Positions 1-9,090 of a stretch of DNA of 64,000 nt are shown here, piece after piece. The stretch is taken from contig OY970183.1 of the NCBI GenBank assembly GCA_963708155.1, positions 62,001 through 126,000 of the forward strand, in the 5' to 3' direction. The notes under the pieces were generated by a model, which was given only the letters and a program-made list of their open reading frames with translations, did not search any database and was not told where the DNA came from. The position numbers and the translations under genes are program-made. Source of the DNA: Methylovirgula sp963708155. Lineage in GTDB: Bacteria > Pseudomonadota > Alphaproteobacteria > Rhizobiales > Beijerinckiaceae. The first letter of the stretch is position 1; the number at the start of each line of letters is the position of its first letter.

Positions 1-1914
1 CCCCGGCCGGTCGGTGAAGACGCCGTGCTTCGACCCGCCGGCGTTCGCACCGAGGACACGCAAGCCGCCGACGAGAACCGTCAGTTCCGGCCCCGTCAGC
101 ATCAGCAATTGCGCCCGATCCACCAGCGCCTCTTCCGGCGCCAGGAACTGGTGCTTGCGGCTGATGTAATTGCGGAAGCCGTCGGCCCGCGGTTCCAGCG
201 GCGCGAACGAGGCGGCGTCCGTCTGCTCCTGCGAGGCGTCCGTGCGTCCCGGCGTGAAAGGCACTTTCACGTCCACCCCGGCATCCTTGGCGGCCTTTTC
301 GACCGCGGCGGCGCCACCGAGAACGATCAGATCGGCGAGCGAGACTTTCTTGCCGACTTTCTGCGCGTCGTTGAACTCCCGCTGGATTGCTTCAAGGTTC
401 CCGAGCACCGTTCTCAGTTGCGCCGGCTCGTTGACTTCCCAGTCCTTCTGCGGCGCGAGGCGGATGCGTGCGCCATTGGCGCCGCCGCGCTTGTCGGAGC
501 CACGGAACGTCGATGCCGACGCCCAGGCCGTCGAGACAAGCTGCGGTACGGTAAGGCCGGAAGCGAGAATCTTCGCCTTCAGATCGGCGATGTCCTTGTC
601 GCTGACGACTTCATGATCGAGCGCCGGAACCCGGTCCTGCCAGATCAACGCTTCTTTCGGCACAAGCGGGCCGAGGTAACGCTGGATCGGCCCCATATCG
701 CGATGCGTGAGCTTGAACCAGGCGCGGGCGAAGGCGTCCGCGAACTCGTCGGGATGCTCGTAAAAGCGTCGCGAGATTTTCTCGTAGGCCGGGTCGAACT
801 TCAGCGAGAGGTCCGTGGTCAGCATGGTCGGCACATGCTTCTTTGACGGATCGTAGGCGTCGGGAATTGTCGCTTGCGCGTCTTTCGCGTGCCATTGCCA
901 GGCACCCGCGGGGCTCTTCTCGAGTTCCCATTCGTATTTGAACAGATTGTCGAAGAAGTGGTTGCTCCACCGTGTTGGCGTCTGCGACCAGGTGACTTCC
1001 GGGCCGCCGGTGATGGCGTCCGCTCCGATGCCGCTGGCGTACTTGCTATGCCAACCAAGGCCTTGATCCTCGATGGCAGCGGCCTCCGGCTCCGCGCCAA
1101 CGAACGAGGGATCGCCCGCGCCGTGGGTCTTTCCGAACGTATGGCCGCCGGCGATCAGAGCGACAGTCTCCTCGTCGTTCATCGCCATACGGAAGAATGT
1201 CTCGCGGATGTCCTTCGCCGCCGCGATGGGGTCGGGCTTGCCGTTCGGTCCTTCCGGGTTGACGTAGATGAGACCCATCTGCACCGCGCCCAGCGGCTCC
1301 GCGAGCTGGCGCTCGCCGCTGTAACGCTCGTCGCCGAGCCATGTCCCTTCCGGGCCCCAATAAAGCTCTTCCGGTTCCCAGACGTCGGCGCGGCCACCGG
1401 CAAAACCGAAGGTCTTGAAGCCCATCGACTCGAGCGCGACATTGCCCGCGAGCACGAGCAGATCGGCCCAGGAAAGCTTGCGTCCGTATTTCTGCTTGAT
1501 CGGCCACAAGAGCCGGCGCGCCTTGTCGAGATTGGCGTTATCCGGCCAGCTGTTCAGCGGCGCGAAACGTTGCTGGCCCGCACCCGCGCCGCCGCGGCCG
1601 TCGGTGGTGCGATAGGTCCCGGCGCTATGCCATGCCATGCGGATGAACAGGCCGCCATAATGGCCGAAGTCGGCCGGCCACCACTCCTGTGAGTCGGTCA
1701 TCAATGCAGTGAGATCCTTGATCACCGCGTTGATGTCGAGACTCTTGAATTCCTTCGCGTAGTCGAATTCCTTGCCGAGCGGATCGGACGCCGGGGAATT
1801 CCGATGCAGGATCTGCACGTCCAGATGATCCGGCCACCAGTCGCGATTTGCATGACCGCGCTTGCCGCCGCTGAACGGGCATTCGCCCGCGCCTTTATGA
1901 ACCTTGTCGTCCAT
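1..1914 (-). CDS. katG: Catalase-peroxidase KatG (C-terminus cut by window edge)
   Basis: Bifunctional haem catalase-peroxidase that removes hydrogen peroxide. The frame opens with ATG at 1914, preceded by a GGAGG ribosome site, and stays open to the window edge, covering about 638 of the usual 720-740 residues. Visible hallmarks are the distal active site RMAWHSAGTYR near residue 95, the Tyr of MGLIYVNPEGP, the Met of FRMAMNDEE that together with the distal Trp forms the family's covalent adduct, and the proximal haem His in GGHTFGKTHGAGD. The second, degenerate peroxidase-like half is also present. It diverges from oxyR, the usual peroxide-sensing arrangement, so OxyR activation is inferred. 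Identification is firm; only the last part of the protein is missing. Confidence 0.95.
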   Translation of the reverse strand, partial: MDDKVHKGAGECPFSGGKRGHANRDWWPDHLDVQILHRNSPASDPLGKEFDYAKEFKSLDINAVIKDLTALMTDSQEWWPADFGHYGGLFIRMAWHSAGTYRTTDGRGGAGAGQQRFAPLNSWPDNANLDKARRLLWPIKQKYGRKLSWADLLVLAGNVALESMGFKTFGFAGGRADVWEPEELYWGPEGTWLGDERYSGERQLAEPLGAVQMGLIYVNPEGPNGKPDPIAAAKDIRETFFRMAMNDEETVALIAGGHTFGKTHGAGDPSFVGAEPEAAAIEDQGLGWHSKYASGIGADAITGGPEVTWSQTPTRWSNHFFDNLFKYEWELEKSPAGAWQWHAKDAQATIPDAYDPSKKHVPTMLTTDLSLKFDPAYEKISRRFYEHPDEFADAFARAWFKLTHRDMGPIQRYLGPLVPKEALIWQDRVPALDHEVVSDKDIADLKAKILASGLTVPQLVSTAWASASTFRGSDKRGGANGARIRLAPQKDWEVNEPAQLRTVLGNLEAIQREFNDAQKVGKKVSLADLIVLGGAAAVEKAAKDAGVDVKVPFTPGRTDASQEQTDAASFAPLEPRADGFRNYISRKHQFLAPEEALVDRAQLLMLTGPELTVLVGGLRVLGANAGGSKHGVFTDRPG

Positions 1915-2053
1915 CTCTCCCTCCGGCTTTGTTCCGTGATGTGACCCTGCGCGAAACTAGGCAATCGGCTGAGATTGATCCAATCGATAGTTCCGTTTAT
2001 TTTGATAGGCGGCGCCAATGATCGTCATATGCGCTCAAATTGCGGCTCCAGAC
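1915..2053. promoter_or_regulatory. katG-oxyR divergent control region
   Basis: 139-bp intergenic region between the divergent starts. It contains spaced ATAG half-sites (1987-1990 and 2005-2008, with TATT at 1998-2001), loosely resembling the ATAG/CTAT tetranucleotide array bound by OxyR. Assignment as an OxyR operator is inference from position and a weak match. Confidence 0.4.
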
Positions 2054-2989
2054 ATGAACCTGCGTGATCTTCGCTATATCGTCGCGGTTTCCGATTTCGC
2101 TCATTTCGGCCGCGCGGCCGAAGCGTGCAGCGTCAGCCAGCCGACGCTCTCGGGCCAGATCCGCAAATTGGAAGAGGAGCTTGGGCTCGCGATCTTCGAG
2201 CGCGTCGGCCATTCCGTGCGGCCAACCGCGCCCGGCGAGCAGATCCTCGCCCACGCGCGTCGCACGCTTGCGGCGGCCGAGGATATCGTTTCGGTCGCCA
2301 ACGCGGCGCGCGATCCACTCGCCGGGCCGCTGCATCTTGGCGTCATCCCGACGCTCGGCCCCTATCTGATGCCCTATGTCCTTCCCGCCGCGCAGCGGGC
2401 GCTGCGGGCGCTGCGGCTTGTGCTCAACGAGGATTTCACCGTCCGGCTCGTCGAACTCGTTGCGGCGGGCAAGCTCGACGCGGCGATTATCGCTTCGGAG
2501 CCGGAGACCCCCGTGCTCAAATCCGAAACTCTGTTCGATGAAGATTTCTGGCTGGTGCTCGGCCGCGATGCGCCGCTCAACGCCAAGCCGAAGATCAATA
2601 TCGCCGATATCGGGCCGCAATCGCTGCTGCTCCTGACCGATGGTCATTGCCTGCGCGATCAGGCGCTGGAACTCTGCGGCCCGCCGAAAGATGCCGACGC
2701 GGCGATCGCCGACATGCGCGCGACGAGCCTGAAGACACTGCTGCACATGGCCGCGGCGGGTTACGGCATGACGCTCATCCCGGCGCTGGCGCTCAAGCAG
2801 GAGCAGCCTCTGCCGGGCGGCCTTGTCGCGCGGCGTCTCAGCGGGACGCGGGCGCGCCGGCGTGTGCGGCTCATCTTCCGCCCCAGCCATCCGCGCCGCG
2901 CCGCGCTCGCCGCGCTGTCGAAGCTGATCCGCGCAAGTGTCAGGGATGTGCTGGAAGAGACGCGCGCGCCGGAATTGACGCAGGCGTGA
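2054..2989 (+). CDS. oxyR: OxyR, LysR-family hydrogen peroxide sensor
   Basis: LysR-type regulator: N-terminal winged helix with SQPTLSGQIRKLEEELG, followed by a two-lobed sensor domain. Starting at ATG 2054 (MNLRDLRYIV) puts the two cysteines of HCLRDQALELC at residues 199 and 208, exactly the redox pair of Escherichia coli OxyR. This supports that start over the in-frame ATG at 2018. Peroxide oxidises the pair to a disulfide and the protein then activates genes such as the divergent katG. 311 residues, a normal family length. Confidence 0.93.
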   Translation: MNLRDLRYIVAVSDFAHFGRAAEACSVSQPTLSGQIRKLEEELGLAIFERVGHSVRPTAPGEQILAHARRTLAAAEDIVSVANAARDPLAGPLHLGVIPTLGPYLMPYVLPAAQRALRALRLVLNEDFTVRLVELVAAGKLDAAIIASEPETPVLKSETLFDEDFWLVLGRDAPLNAKPKINIADIGPQSLLLLTDGHCLRDQALELCGPPKDADAAIADMRATSLKTLLHMAAAGYGMTLIPALALKQEQPLPGGLVARRLSGTRARRRVRLIFRPSHPRRAALAALSKLIRASVRDVLEETRAPELTQA

Positions 2990-3090
2990 GAGACGCCTTG
3001 CGAGAGCAGGCTTGGACGTAGGCTTGAATGCAGGCTTGGATTTCGCCCGGCGCGCGGATAAAACCGCAGCCGCGCAGCCGGAACCTCGCG

Positions 3091-3528
3091 ATGCTCGACC
3101 TTGCTCTCGCTATCGCCCACCACATTTTCGTCTTCGTTCTCTTCGGCATCGTCTTCGCCGAATTCTTCGCGCTACGGACCGGCCTCGGACGCGATGCCGT
3201 CACGCGGCTGGCGCGTCTCGATCTCTTCTACGGCATTGACGCGGGCCTGGTTCTGATCGCCGGATTCAGCCGCGTCTTCTTCGCCGCCAAGGGCTGGCAC
3301 TACTACGAGCACAACGCTTTCTTCTGGGCGAAGCTCGGCACGTTCGCATTGATCGGCGCGCTCTCCGTGCCGCCTACCCGCGCCTACCTGCGCTGGCAGG
3401 CCGCGGGCGCGGCGCCGGACGATCGCGATGTGAAAGCGGTGCGCTTCTATCTCCATCTGGAGCTGGCGCTGTTTCCGCTGCTGCTCGGCTTCGCCGCCGC
3501 GATGGCGCGCGGCTATGGCGAATTTTGA
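3091..3528 (+). CDS. DUF2214 family membrane protein
   Basis: 145-residue protein with four hydrophobic segments and conserved features of DUF2214: an early HH followed by FVLFG, a GRDAVTRLARLD loop and FFWAKLG. An in-frame ATG at 3028 exists, but the residues it adds look non-coding, so ATG 3091 (MLDLALAIA) is preferred. Function is unknown; the family is a small inner-membrane protein. A strong hairpin terminator follows immediately. It is not obviously co-transcribed with oxyR (about 100 bp gap). Confidence 0.8.
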   Translation: MLDLALAIAHHIFVFVLFGIVFAEFFALRTGLGRDAVTRLARLDLFYGIDAGLVLIAGFSRVFFAAKGWHYYEHNAFFWAKLGTFALIGALSVPPTRAYLRWQAAGAAPDDRDVKAVRFYLHLELALFPLLLGFAAAMARGYGEF

Positions 3529-3538
3529 TCGCGACGCA

Positions 3539-3568
3539 AAACGCCGATGCTTGAAAGCATCGGCGTTT
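3539..3568. terminator. Bidirectional hairpin terminator
   Basis: Perfect 13-bp inverted repeat (AAACGCCGATGCT / AGCATCGGCGTTT) around a TGAA loop, placed between the convergent DUF2214 gene and the glutamate-synthase-like operon. The A-run and T-run on either side suit termination from both directions. Confidence 0.8.
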
Positions 3569-3593
3569 GCATCAGGTTTCCGAGCGCTGTTTT

Positions 3594-4928
3594 TCAGTAT
3601 GAATTTCGTCCCGGGATCCAGTTTGTGCCTGCGAGGGGGACGCCGGCCATTGCGGCGGCTTCGACGGTGAGCGCCACGAGGTCTTCGGGTTCGAGGTTAT
3701 GGACGTGGCTCTTGCCGGCGGCTCTCGCGATGGTCTGGGTCTCGAGCGTGAGCACGGAGAGGAAGTTGGCGAGGCGGCGGCCGGCGCCGATCGGATCGAG
3801 CCTTTTGGCAAGGTCGGGGTCCTGCGTGGTGATGCCGGCGGGATCGCGGCCCTCGTGCCAGTCGTCATAGGCGCCGGCCACGGTGCCGAGCGTCTCGTAA
3901 TCCGACTGCCAGTGCGGATCGTTGTCGCCGAGGGCGACGAGTGCCGCGGTGCCGATCGAGACGGCGTCGGCGCCGAGCGCCAGGGCCTTGGCCACATCGG
4001 CGCCGTTGCGGATGCCGCCGGAGACGATGAGCTGCACCTTGCGGTGCATGCCGAGGTCCTGCAGCGCCTGCACCGCCGGGCGGATCGCCGCCAGCGTCGG
4101 AATGCCGACATGCTCGATGAACACTTCCTGCGTCGCCGCCGTGCCGCCCTGCATGCCATCGAGGACGATGACGTCCGCCCCGGCCTTCACGGCGAGCGCG
4201 ATGTCGTAATAGGGCCGCGAGGCGCCGACCTTCACATAGATCGGCTTCTCCCAATCGGTGATCTCGCGCAGTTCCTCGATCTTGATCTCGAGATCGTCCG
4301 GGCCGGTCCAGTCGGGATGGCGGCAGGACGAGCGCTGGTCGATGCCTTCCGGCAGCGTCCGCATCTCGGCGACGCGCTTCGATATCTTCTGCCCAAGCAG
4401 CATGCCGCCGCCGCCGGGCTTGGCGCCCTGCCCGACCACGACTTCGATTGCATCCGCCCGGCGCAGATCGTCGGGGTTCATGCCATAGCGCGAGGGCAGA
4501 TATTGATAGACGAGAATCTCGGAATGGCCGCGCTCTTCCTGCGTCATGCCGCCGTCGCCCGTCGTCGTCGAGGTGCCGACAATCGTGGCGCCGCGCCCGA
4601 GCGCTTCCTTGGCCTGCGCCGACAGCGAGCCGAAGCTCATGCCGGCGATGGTGATCGGGATCTTGAGCTCGATCGGCTTCTTGGCGAAGCGGGTGCCGAG
4701 CGTCACCGCGGTGCCGCACTTCTCCCGGTAGCCCTCGAGCGGATAGCGCGACATCGAGGCGCCGAGAAACAAGAGGTCATCGAAATGCGGCAGGTGGCGC
4801 TTCGAGCCGCCGCCGCGGATATCGTAGATGCCGGTCGCCGCGGCGCGGCGGATCTCCGACAGGGTATGCGGATCGAAGGTCGCCGAAAAACGCGGCGTGG
4901 TGCGCGGGATCTTGACCTGCTCGTTCAT
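3594..4928 (-). CDS. glxD: FMN-binding glutamate synthase-like protein (GlxD/MgsC type)
   Basis: 444-residue homologue of the FMN/Fe-S synthase domain of glutamate synthase. The central barrel shows GMSFGSLSAQAKEALGRGA, GGMTQEERGH, GVGQGAKPGGGGMLLGQKIS-like and HPDWTGPDDL segments, a KVGASRPYYDIALAVKAGAD stretch, and VSGGIRNGADVAKALALGAD for phosphate/FMN binding. ATG 4928 overlaps the stop of the upstream gene (TGATG), so the three genes are translationally coupled. In methylotrophs such trios encode N-methylglutamate synthase (mgsABC); in rhizobia they are glxBCD. No gmaS or mgd genes are in the window, so the substrate is undecided. Confidence 0.85.
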   Translation of the reverse strand: MNEQVKIPRTTPRFSATFDPHTLSEIRRAAATGIYDIRGGGSKRHLPHFDDLLFLGASMSRYPLEGYREKCGTAVTLGTRFAKKPIELKIPITIAGMSFGSLSAQAKEALGRGATIVGTSTTTGDGGMTQEERGHSEILVYQYLPSRYGMNPDDLRRADAIEVVVGQGAKPGGGGMLLGQKISKRVAEMRTLPEGIDQRSSCRHPDWTGPDDLEIKIEELREITDWEKPIYVKVGASRPYYDIALAVKAGADVIVLDGMQGGTAATQEVFIEHVGIPTLAAIRPAVQALQDLGMHRKVQLIVSGGIRNGADVAKALALGADAVSIGTAALVALGDNDPHWQSDYETLGTVAGAYDDWHEGRDPAGITTQDPDLAKRLDPIGAGRRLANFLSVLTLETQTIARAAGKSHVHNLEPEDLVALTVEAAAMAGVPLAGTNWIPGRNSY

Positions 4929-5695
4929 CAATAGGCTCCCGCATTGTCGACATGGAAGTGATAGAGCGTGCGGGCCGAGCCGTAGCGCTTGAAATCGCCG
5001 ACATCGACCTCGCCGGCGAGGCCCTGCTGCGCCAGCTTGGCGTAAAGCGCGGCGCGGTCGGCCTCCTCCATCGGCTTCTCGATGCAATCGGCGCCGAGGC
5101 TGGCAACGCGGCCGCGGACGAAGAGCTGCGCCTCATAGAGCGAATCGCCGAAGGCTTCGCCGACATCGCCGAACACCGCCAGCGTGCCGGCCTGCGCCAT
5201 GAAGGCCGACATCGGCCCGATCGAGCCCTTGACGATGATGTCGACGCCCTTCATCGAAATGCCGCAGCGCCCCGAGGCATTGCCGTCGACGATGATGGTG
5301 CCGCCATGCGCCGTGGCGCCGAGCGAGTCGCTGGCATTGCCGCGCACATGGATCAGCCCCGACATCATGTTCTCGCCGAGGCCGATGCCGGCGCTGCCGT
5401 CGATCAGGATCGTGGCGCGCTTGTTCATGCCGCCGCAATAATAGCCGACGTCGCCTTCGATCTCGATCGTCACATCGGCGTCGACGCCCGCCGCCACCGC
5501 ATGTACGCCGCGCGGATGCAGCACCCTGAGCGTCGTCGCATTGCTGCCCGGCGAAAGGCTGTGCAGAAACTGGTTCAGCTCGCGCACCGAGCTCGTGTCG
5601 AGATCGATGGTGCGGGCAACGGCATTATCCTTCGTCTTGTCTGACGTCGTGGTTTGCGCCTTGTTGGGCGTCCGGGTCTGGGATTGGATGTTCAT
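4928..5695 (-). CDS. glxC: Glutamate synthase domain 3-like protein (GlxC/MgsB type)
   Basis: 255 residues. The C-terminal two thirds is a right-handed beta-helix of the glutamate synthase alpha-subunit C-terminal type, recognisable by repeated glycine turns such as GDVGYYCGGMNKRATILIDG, GLGENMMSGLIHVRGNAS and GRCGISMKGVDIIVKGSIG. The first 45 residues are a low-complexity Thr/Lys-rich lead. ATG 5695 overlaps the stop of the preceding gene by ATGA. In glutamate synthase this domain is structural and contacts the ammonia channel; as a separate subunit it presumably bridges the amidotransferase and FMN subunits. Confidence 0.85.
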   Translation of the reverse strand: MNIQSQTRTPNKAQTTTSDKTKDNAVARTIDLDTSSVRELNQFLHSLSPGSNATTLRVLHPRGVHAVAAGVDADVTIEIEGDVGYYCGGMNKRATILIDGSAGIGLGENMMSGLIHVRGNASDSLGATAHGGTIIVDGNASGRCGISMKGVDIIVKGSIGPMSAFMAQAGTLAVFGDVGEAFGDSLYEAQLFVRGRVASLGADCIEKPMEEADRAALYAKLAQQGLAGEVDVGDFKRYGSARTLYHFHVDNAGAY

Positions 5696-6582
5696 GCCGC
5701 GCGGTTCCAGAAATAGACGGTGGCGGGATTGGGCTCGAAAATGTTGGCGTTCTCGATACCGGGCAAGGCGCTCAAGGCGCGATACTCGGTGCCGAAAGCC
5801 ACATATTGGTCGGTCTCGGCCATGACCGCGTGCTTGCAGGCGATCGGATCGCGCAGCACGCCAAAGCCGGTGTCGGTGCCGACGACGAAGGTGTAGAAGC
5901 CGTCGAGGTCCTTCAGCGAGGATTCGAGCGCCTCGCCGAGACTGTCGCCTTCCGCCAGCCGCCAGGACAGATAGCCCGCCGCCACCTCGGTGTCGTTCTC
6001 GGTCGCAAAGGCGATCCCCTCGCGGATCAGCCGCCGGCGCACCTGGTTGTGGTTCGACAGCGAGCCGTTGTGGACGAGACACTGGTCCTTGCCGGTCGAG
6101 AACGGATGCGCCCCTGCCGTGGTCACCGCCGATTCCGTCGCCATCCGCGTATGGCCGATGCCATGCGTGCCGGTCATCTCGGCGAGCTTGAACTGGCTCG
6201 CCACGTCCGCCGGCAGCCCGACCTCCTTATAAAGCTCCATATGCGCGCCGACGGAACTCACCGCCAGCGCCGGCGCCGCCGCCTTGATCTTCTGCAAGAT
6301 AACGTCGAGCTGGTTGGTCGGAACACTGACCACAATATGGCTGCCGCGCCGCGTCAGCCGCGCCCCCGCCCCCAGCGCCGTCTCCAAAGCCGCGAAATCG
6401 TCGAAACCCGCCGGCGCCCGCAACGTGATCTTGGTGCGCCCCGCCTCGCCGCCGCCGTAAACCGCAAACCCGGCGCTGTCGGGACCGCGCGCCGTCATCG
6501 TCGCAAGCATCACAGATAAATGCCGCCCCAACTCACCCTCAAGCGAGGCATCCTTCAAAAATAACCCAACAATGCCACACAT
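5692..6582 (-). CDS. glxB: Class II glutamine amidotransferase (GlxB/MgsA type)
   Basis: 296-residue N-terminal-nucleophile amidotransferase. It begins MCGIVGLF, so removal of Met exposes the catalytic Cys. Further class II signatures are ARGPDSAGFA, GHTRMATESAVT and VHNGSLSNHNQVRRRL. ATG 6582 is chosen because the nucleophile Cys must be residue 2; the in-frame extension back to 6726 is non-conserved. First gene of the three-gene operon, expected to release ammonia from glutamine for the FMN subunit. About 220 bp of AT-richer DNA upstream would hold the promoter. Confidence 0.87.
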   Translation of the reverse strand: MCGIVGLFLKDASLEGELGRHLSVMLATMTARGPDSAGFAVYGGGEAGRTKITLRAPAGFDDFAALETALGAGARLTRRGSHIVVSVPTNQLDVILQKIKAAAPALAVSSVGAHMELYKEVGLPADVASQFKLAEMTGTHGIGHTRMATESAVTTAGAHPFSTGKDQCLVHNGSLSNHNQVRRRLIREGIAFATENDTEVAAGYLSWRLAEGDSLGEALESSLKDLDGFYTFVVGTDTGFGVLRDPIACKHAVMAETDQYVAFGTEYRALSALPGIENANIFEPNPATVYFWNRAA

Positions 6583-6803
6583 CGACAGCCTCGCTTTTCC
6601 CGTCCGGAACGGAGTTTCTTGTAGAGAAAATAGCAATCTTCTCAGGAAACGAAAGAGGGAATTTTTGTTTTTGGGCAAAAAATTTGGGCAAGACCGGCCT
6701 TTGAGCGGTTGCGAAGCAAACACCAAGCCGTCGCGGATGCCTGCGGTGGCTCATTGCTGGATGGAAGCCAAGCAGGACGAAGCGTCTTTGCGCCCGCTAC
6801 GCG

Positions 6804-8123
6804 CTACTCCTCGCGCCAGACGAGTTCACCGGCGACGATGGTGAGCTTTACCCGGCCCTGCATTCTGGCTTCGTCGAAGGGTGTATTCTTGCAGCGCGAA
6901 TGAAGCGTCGCCGGATCGAGCACATAGGGCTCATCCGGATCGAAGCGGATGAGATCGGCCGGCGCGCCGATTTCGAGCCGGCCCTGCGGCAGGCCGAGGA
7001 TTTCCGCCGGGCGCGATGACATGGCCGCGAGCAGGCGCGGCAGCGTGATCTCGCCGGCATGGACGAGCCGCAACCCCGCCGAGAGCATGGTCTCGAGCCC
7101 GATCGCCCCCGGCTCGGCTTCGGCGAAGGGCAGCCGTTTGGTTTCGACGTCCTGCGGATTGTGGTCGGACACGATGACGTCGATCAGCCCTTCCGCCAGG
7201 GCCTCGACCAGCGCCCGTCTCTCTTCCTCTCGCCGCAACGGCGGAGACAGTTTCAGGAAGGTGCGGTAATCGCCGATGTCGTTTTCGTTCAGCGCGAGAT
7301 GATTGATCGACGTGGCGCAGGTGATCGGCAGCCCCGCTGCCTTGGCGGCGCGAATGGCATCGAGCGAGAGAGTCGTGGAAATCAGCGCGGCGTGATAGCG
7401 CGCCCGCGTCAGCGCGACGAGGCGGATGTCGCGGTCGAGCATGATGACTTCGGCCTCGCGCGGCACACCCGGCAGGCCAAGACGCGCCGCGAGTTCGCCT
7501 TCGTTCATCACCCCGTCGGTGGCAAGATCGCAATCCTGAGCGAAATGCATGATCAGCGCGTCGAAGTCCCTGGCATAGGCCATGACCCGGCGCATGACCC
7601 GCGTGTTGCGCAGCGACCGCGGTCCGTCGCTGAAGGCGACCGCGCCGGCTTCTTTCAGCAGGCCGATCTCGGCGATCTCCTCGCCGTGGAGCCCGCGCGT
7701 CAGTGCCGCCACGGGAAGCACGCGGACGAGGCCGTTGTCGCGTGCGCGCCGCAGCAGGAAATCGACCACCGCCGGCTCGTCAATCGGCGGATTGGTATCC
7801 GGCCGCGCCAGAATCGTTGTGACGCCGCCCGCCGCGGCCGCCGCGGTCGCAGTGGCGATCGTCTCGCGATGCTCCGCGCCGGGCTCGCCGACGAAGGCGC
7901 ACATGTCGATGAGGCCGGGCGCCACCACGTCGCCGCTGCAATCGATGATATGCGCATGCGGCGGCAACGCCGCGGCGGCGACCTGCGGTCCGAAATCGCG
8001 AATCGTCCCGTCGATGACGAGCACGCCGCCGCGCTCCTCCGTCTCGCGCACCGGATCGACCAGCCGCGCGTTGACAAGGGCCAGCGGCTGATGCGCGATC
8101 GCGCCGGTCGCGGCGTGTTTCAT
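6804..8123 (-). CDS. pyrC: Dihydroorotase-like protein (PyrC/PyrX type)
   Basis: 439-residue amidohydrolase lying 6 bp after pyrB. Overall it matches dihydroorotase (DVVAPGLIDM, GGVTTILARPDTNP, SINHLALNENDIGDYRTFLK, SDHNPQDVETKRLPFAEA, PADLIRFDPDEPY). The metal-binding His-x-His after the first barrel strand is missing: the site reads IDMCAFVGEPG instead of the canonical DxHxHxREPG. Loss of this motif is known for inactive dihydroorotase paralogues (PyrX/PyrC') that serve as structural partners of aspartate transcarbamylase. Whether this one is catalytic cannot be decided from sequence; its position beside pyrB fits the partner role. Confidence 0.85.
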   Translation of the reverse strand: MKHAATGAIAHQPLALVNARLVDPVRETEERGGVLVIDGTIRDFGPQVAAAALPPHAHIIDCSGDVVAPGLIDMCAFVGEPGAEHRETIATATAAAAAGGVTTILARPDTNPPIDEPAVVDFLLRRARDNGLVRVLPVAALTRGLHGEEIAEIGLLKEAGAVAFSDGPRSLRNTRVMRRVMAYARDFDALIMHFAQDCDLATDGVMNEGELAARLGLPGVPREAEVIMLDRDIRLVALTRARYHAALISTTLSLDAIRAAKAAGLPITCATSINHLALNENDIGDYRTFLKLSPPLRREEERRALVEALAEGLIDVIVSDHNPQDVETKRLPFAEAEPGAIGLETMLSAGLRLVHAGEITLPRLLAAMSSRPAEILGLPQGRLEIGAPADLIRFDPDEPYVLDPATLHSRCKNTPFDEARMQGRVKLTIVAGELVWREE

Positions 8124-8129
8124 CGTGCC

Positions 8130-9080
8130 TCACTCATTGGGCAGATGCTCCGCCAGCGCCGCAAGGACGGCCATGCGCACCGCGACGCCCATCTCCACCT
8201 GTTCCCGGATCAGGCTCTGTGGCCCGTCGGCAATATTGGAATCGATCTCGACGCCGCGGTTCATCGGCCCCGGATGCATGACCAGCGCGTCCTTGCGCGC
8301 ATAGCGCAACTTCTCGGCGTCGAGCCCGAAGAAGCGGAAATATTCGCGCGACGACGGCACGAAACCGCCATTCATCCGCTCGCGCTGCAGTCGCAGCATC
8401 ATCACAATGTCCGCATCGGCGAGGCCGCTCTTCATATCGCGAAAGCTCTCGACGCCGAGGCGTTCGATGGCGGCCGGCATCAGCGTCGAAGGACCGACGA
8501 CGCGCACGCGCGCGCCGAGCGTCGACAGCAGAATAATGTTCGAGCGGGCGACGCGCGAATGGAGGATGTCGCCGCAGATCGCGACCGTCAGCCCCTCGAT
8601 GCGGCCCTTGTTGCGGCGGATGGTCAGCGCATCGAGCAACGCCTGCGTCGGGTGCTCATGCGCGCCGTCACCGGCATTGACCACCGCGCAATCCACTTTC
8701 CGGGCGAGAAGATGCGCGGCGCCGGCTTGGGCGTGGCGGACGACGATGATGTCCGGTCGCATGGCATTGAGCGTCGCGGCCGTGTCGATCAGCGTCTCGC
8801 CCTTTTTGACGCTCGAGGTCTGCACCGACATGTTCATCACGTCGGCGCCAAGCCTCTTGCCGGCAAGCTCGAAGGACGATTGCGTCCGGGTGGAGGATTC
8901 GAAGAAAAGATTGATGAGCGTGCGCCCGCGCAGGGTGGTGCGCTTCTTTTCGATCTGGCGGGAAACCTCGACCGCGCCCTCGGCCCGGTCCAGAAGAACA
9001 AGAATGTCCTCGGCGGAAAGGCCCTCAATCCCGAGCAAATGCCGGTGCCGGAATTTCTGGATGGGCCGAAGATCGGACAT
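8130..9080 (-). CDS. pyrB: Aspartate carbamoyltransferase catalytic subunit
   Basis: Second committed step of pyrimidine synthesis: carbamoyl phosphate plus aspartate to carbamoylaspartate. 316 residues from ATG 9080 (MSDLRPIQKF). Signatures: carbamoyl-phosphate site FFESSTRTQSSFELAGKRLG, KGETLIDTAATLNAM, the catalytic His in VVRHAQAGA, GDGAHEHPTQALLDALTI and the C-terminal MHPGPMNRGVEI. The gene immediately upstream is an acyltransferase 10 bp away; the dihydroorotase-like gene follows. Confidence 0.95.
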   Translation of the reverse strand: MSDLRPIQKFRHRHLLGIEGLSAEDILVLLDRAEGAVEVSRQIEKKRTTLRGRTLINLFFESSTRTQSSFELAGKRLGADVMNMSVQTSSVKKGETLIDTAATLNAMRPDIIVVRHAQAGAAHLLARKVDCAVVNAGDGAHEHPTQALLDALTIRRNKGRIEGLTVAICGDILHSRVARSNIILLSTLGARVRVVGPSTLMPAAIERLGVESFRDMKSGLADADIVMMLRLQRERMNGGFVPSSREYFRFFGLDAEKLRYARKDALVMHPGPMNRGVEIDSNIADGPQSLIREQVEMGVAVRMAVLAALAEHLPNE

Positions 9081-9090
9081 TAAAGCGGTT

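Noticed and set aside
3699..4934. A 411-codon plus-strand frame.
   Set aside because: Antisense to the FMN glutamate-synthase-like gene, without conserved motifs.
7059..9083. A 674-codon open frame on the plus strand.
   Set aside because: It lies antisense to pyrB and the dihydroorotase-like gene, is Arg/Gly/His-rich and has no family resemblance; a GC-rich shadow.
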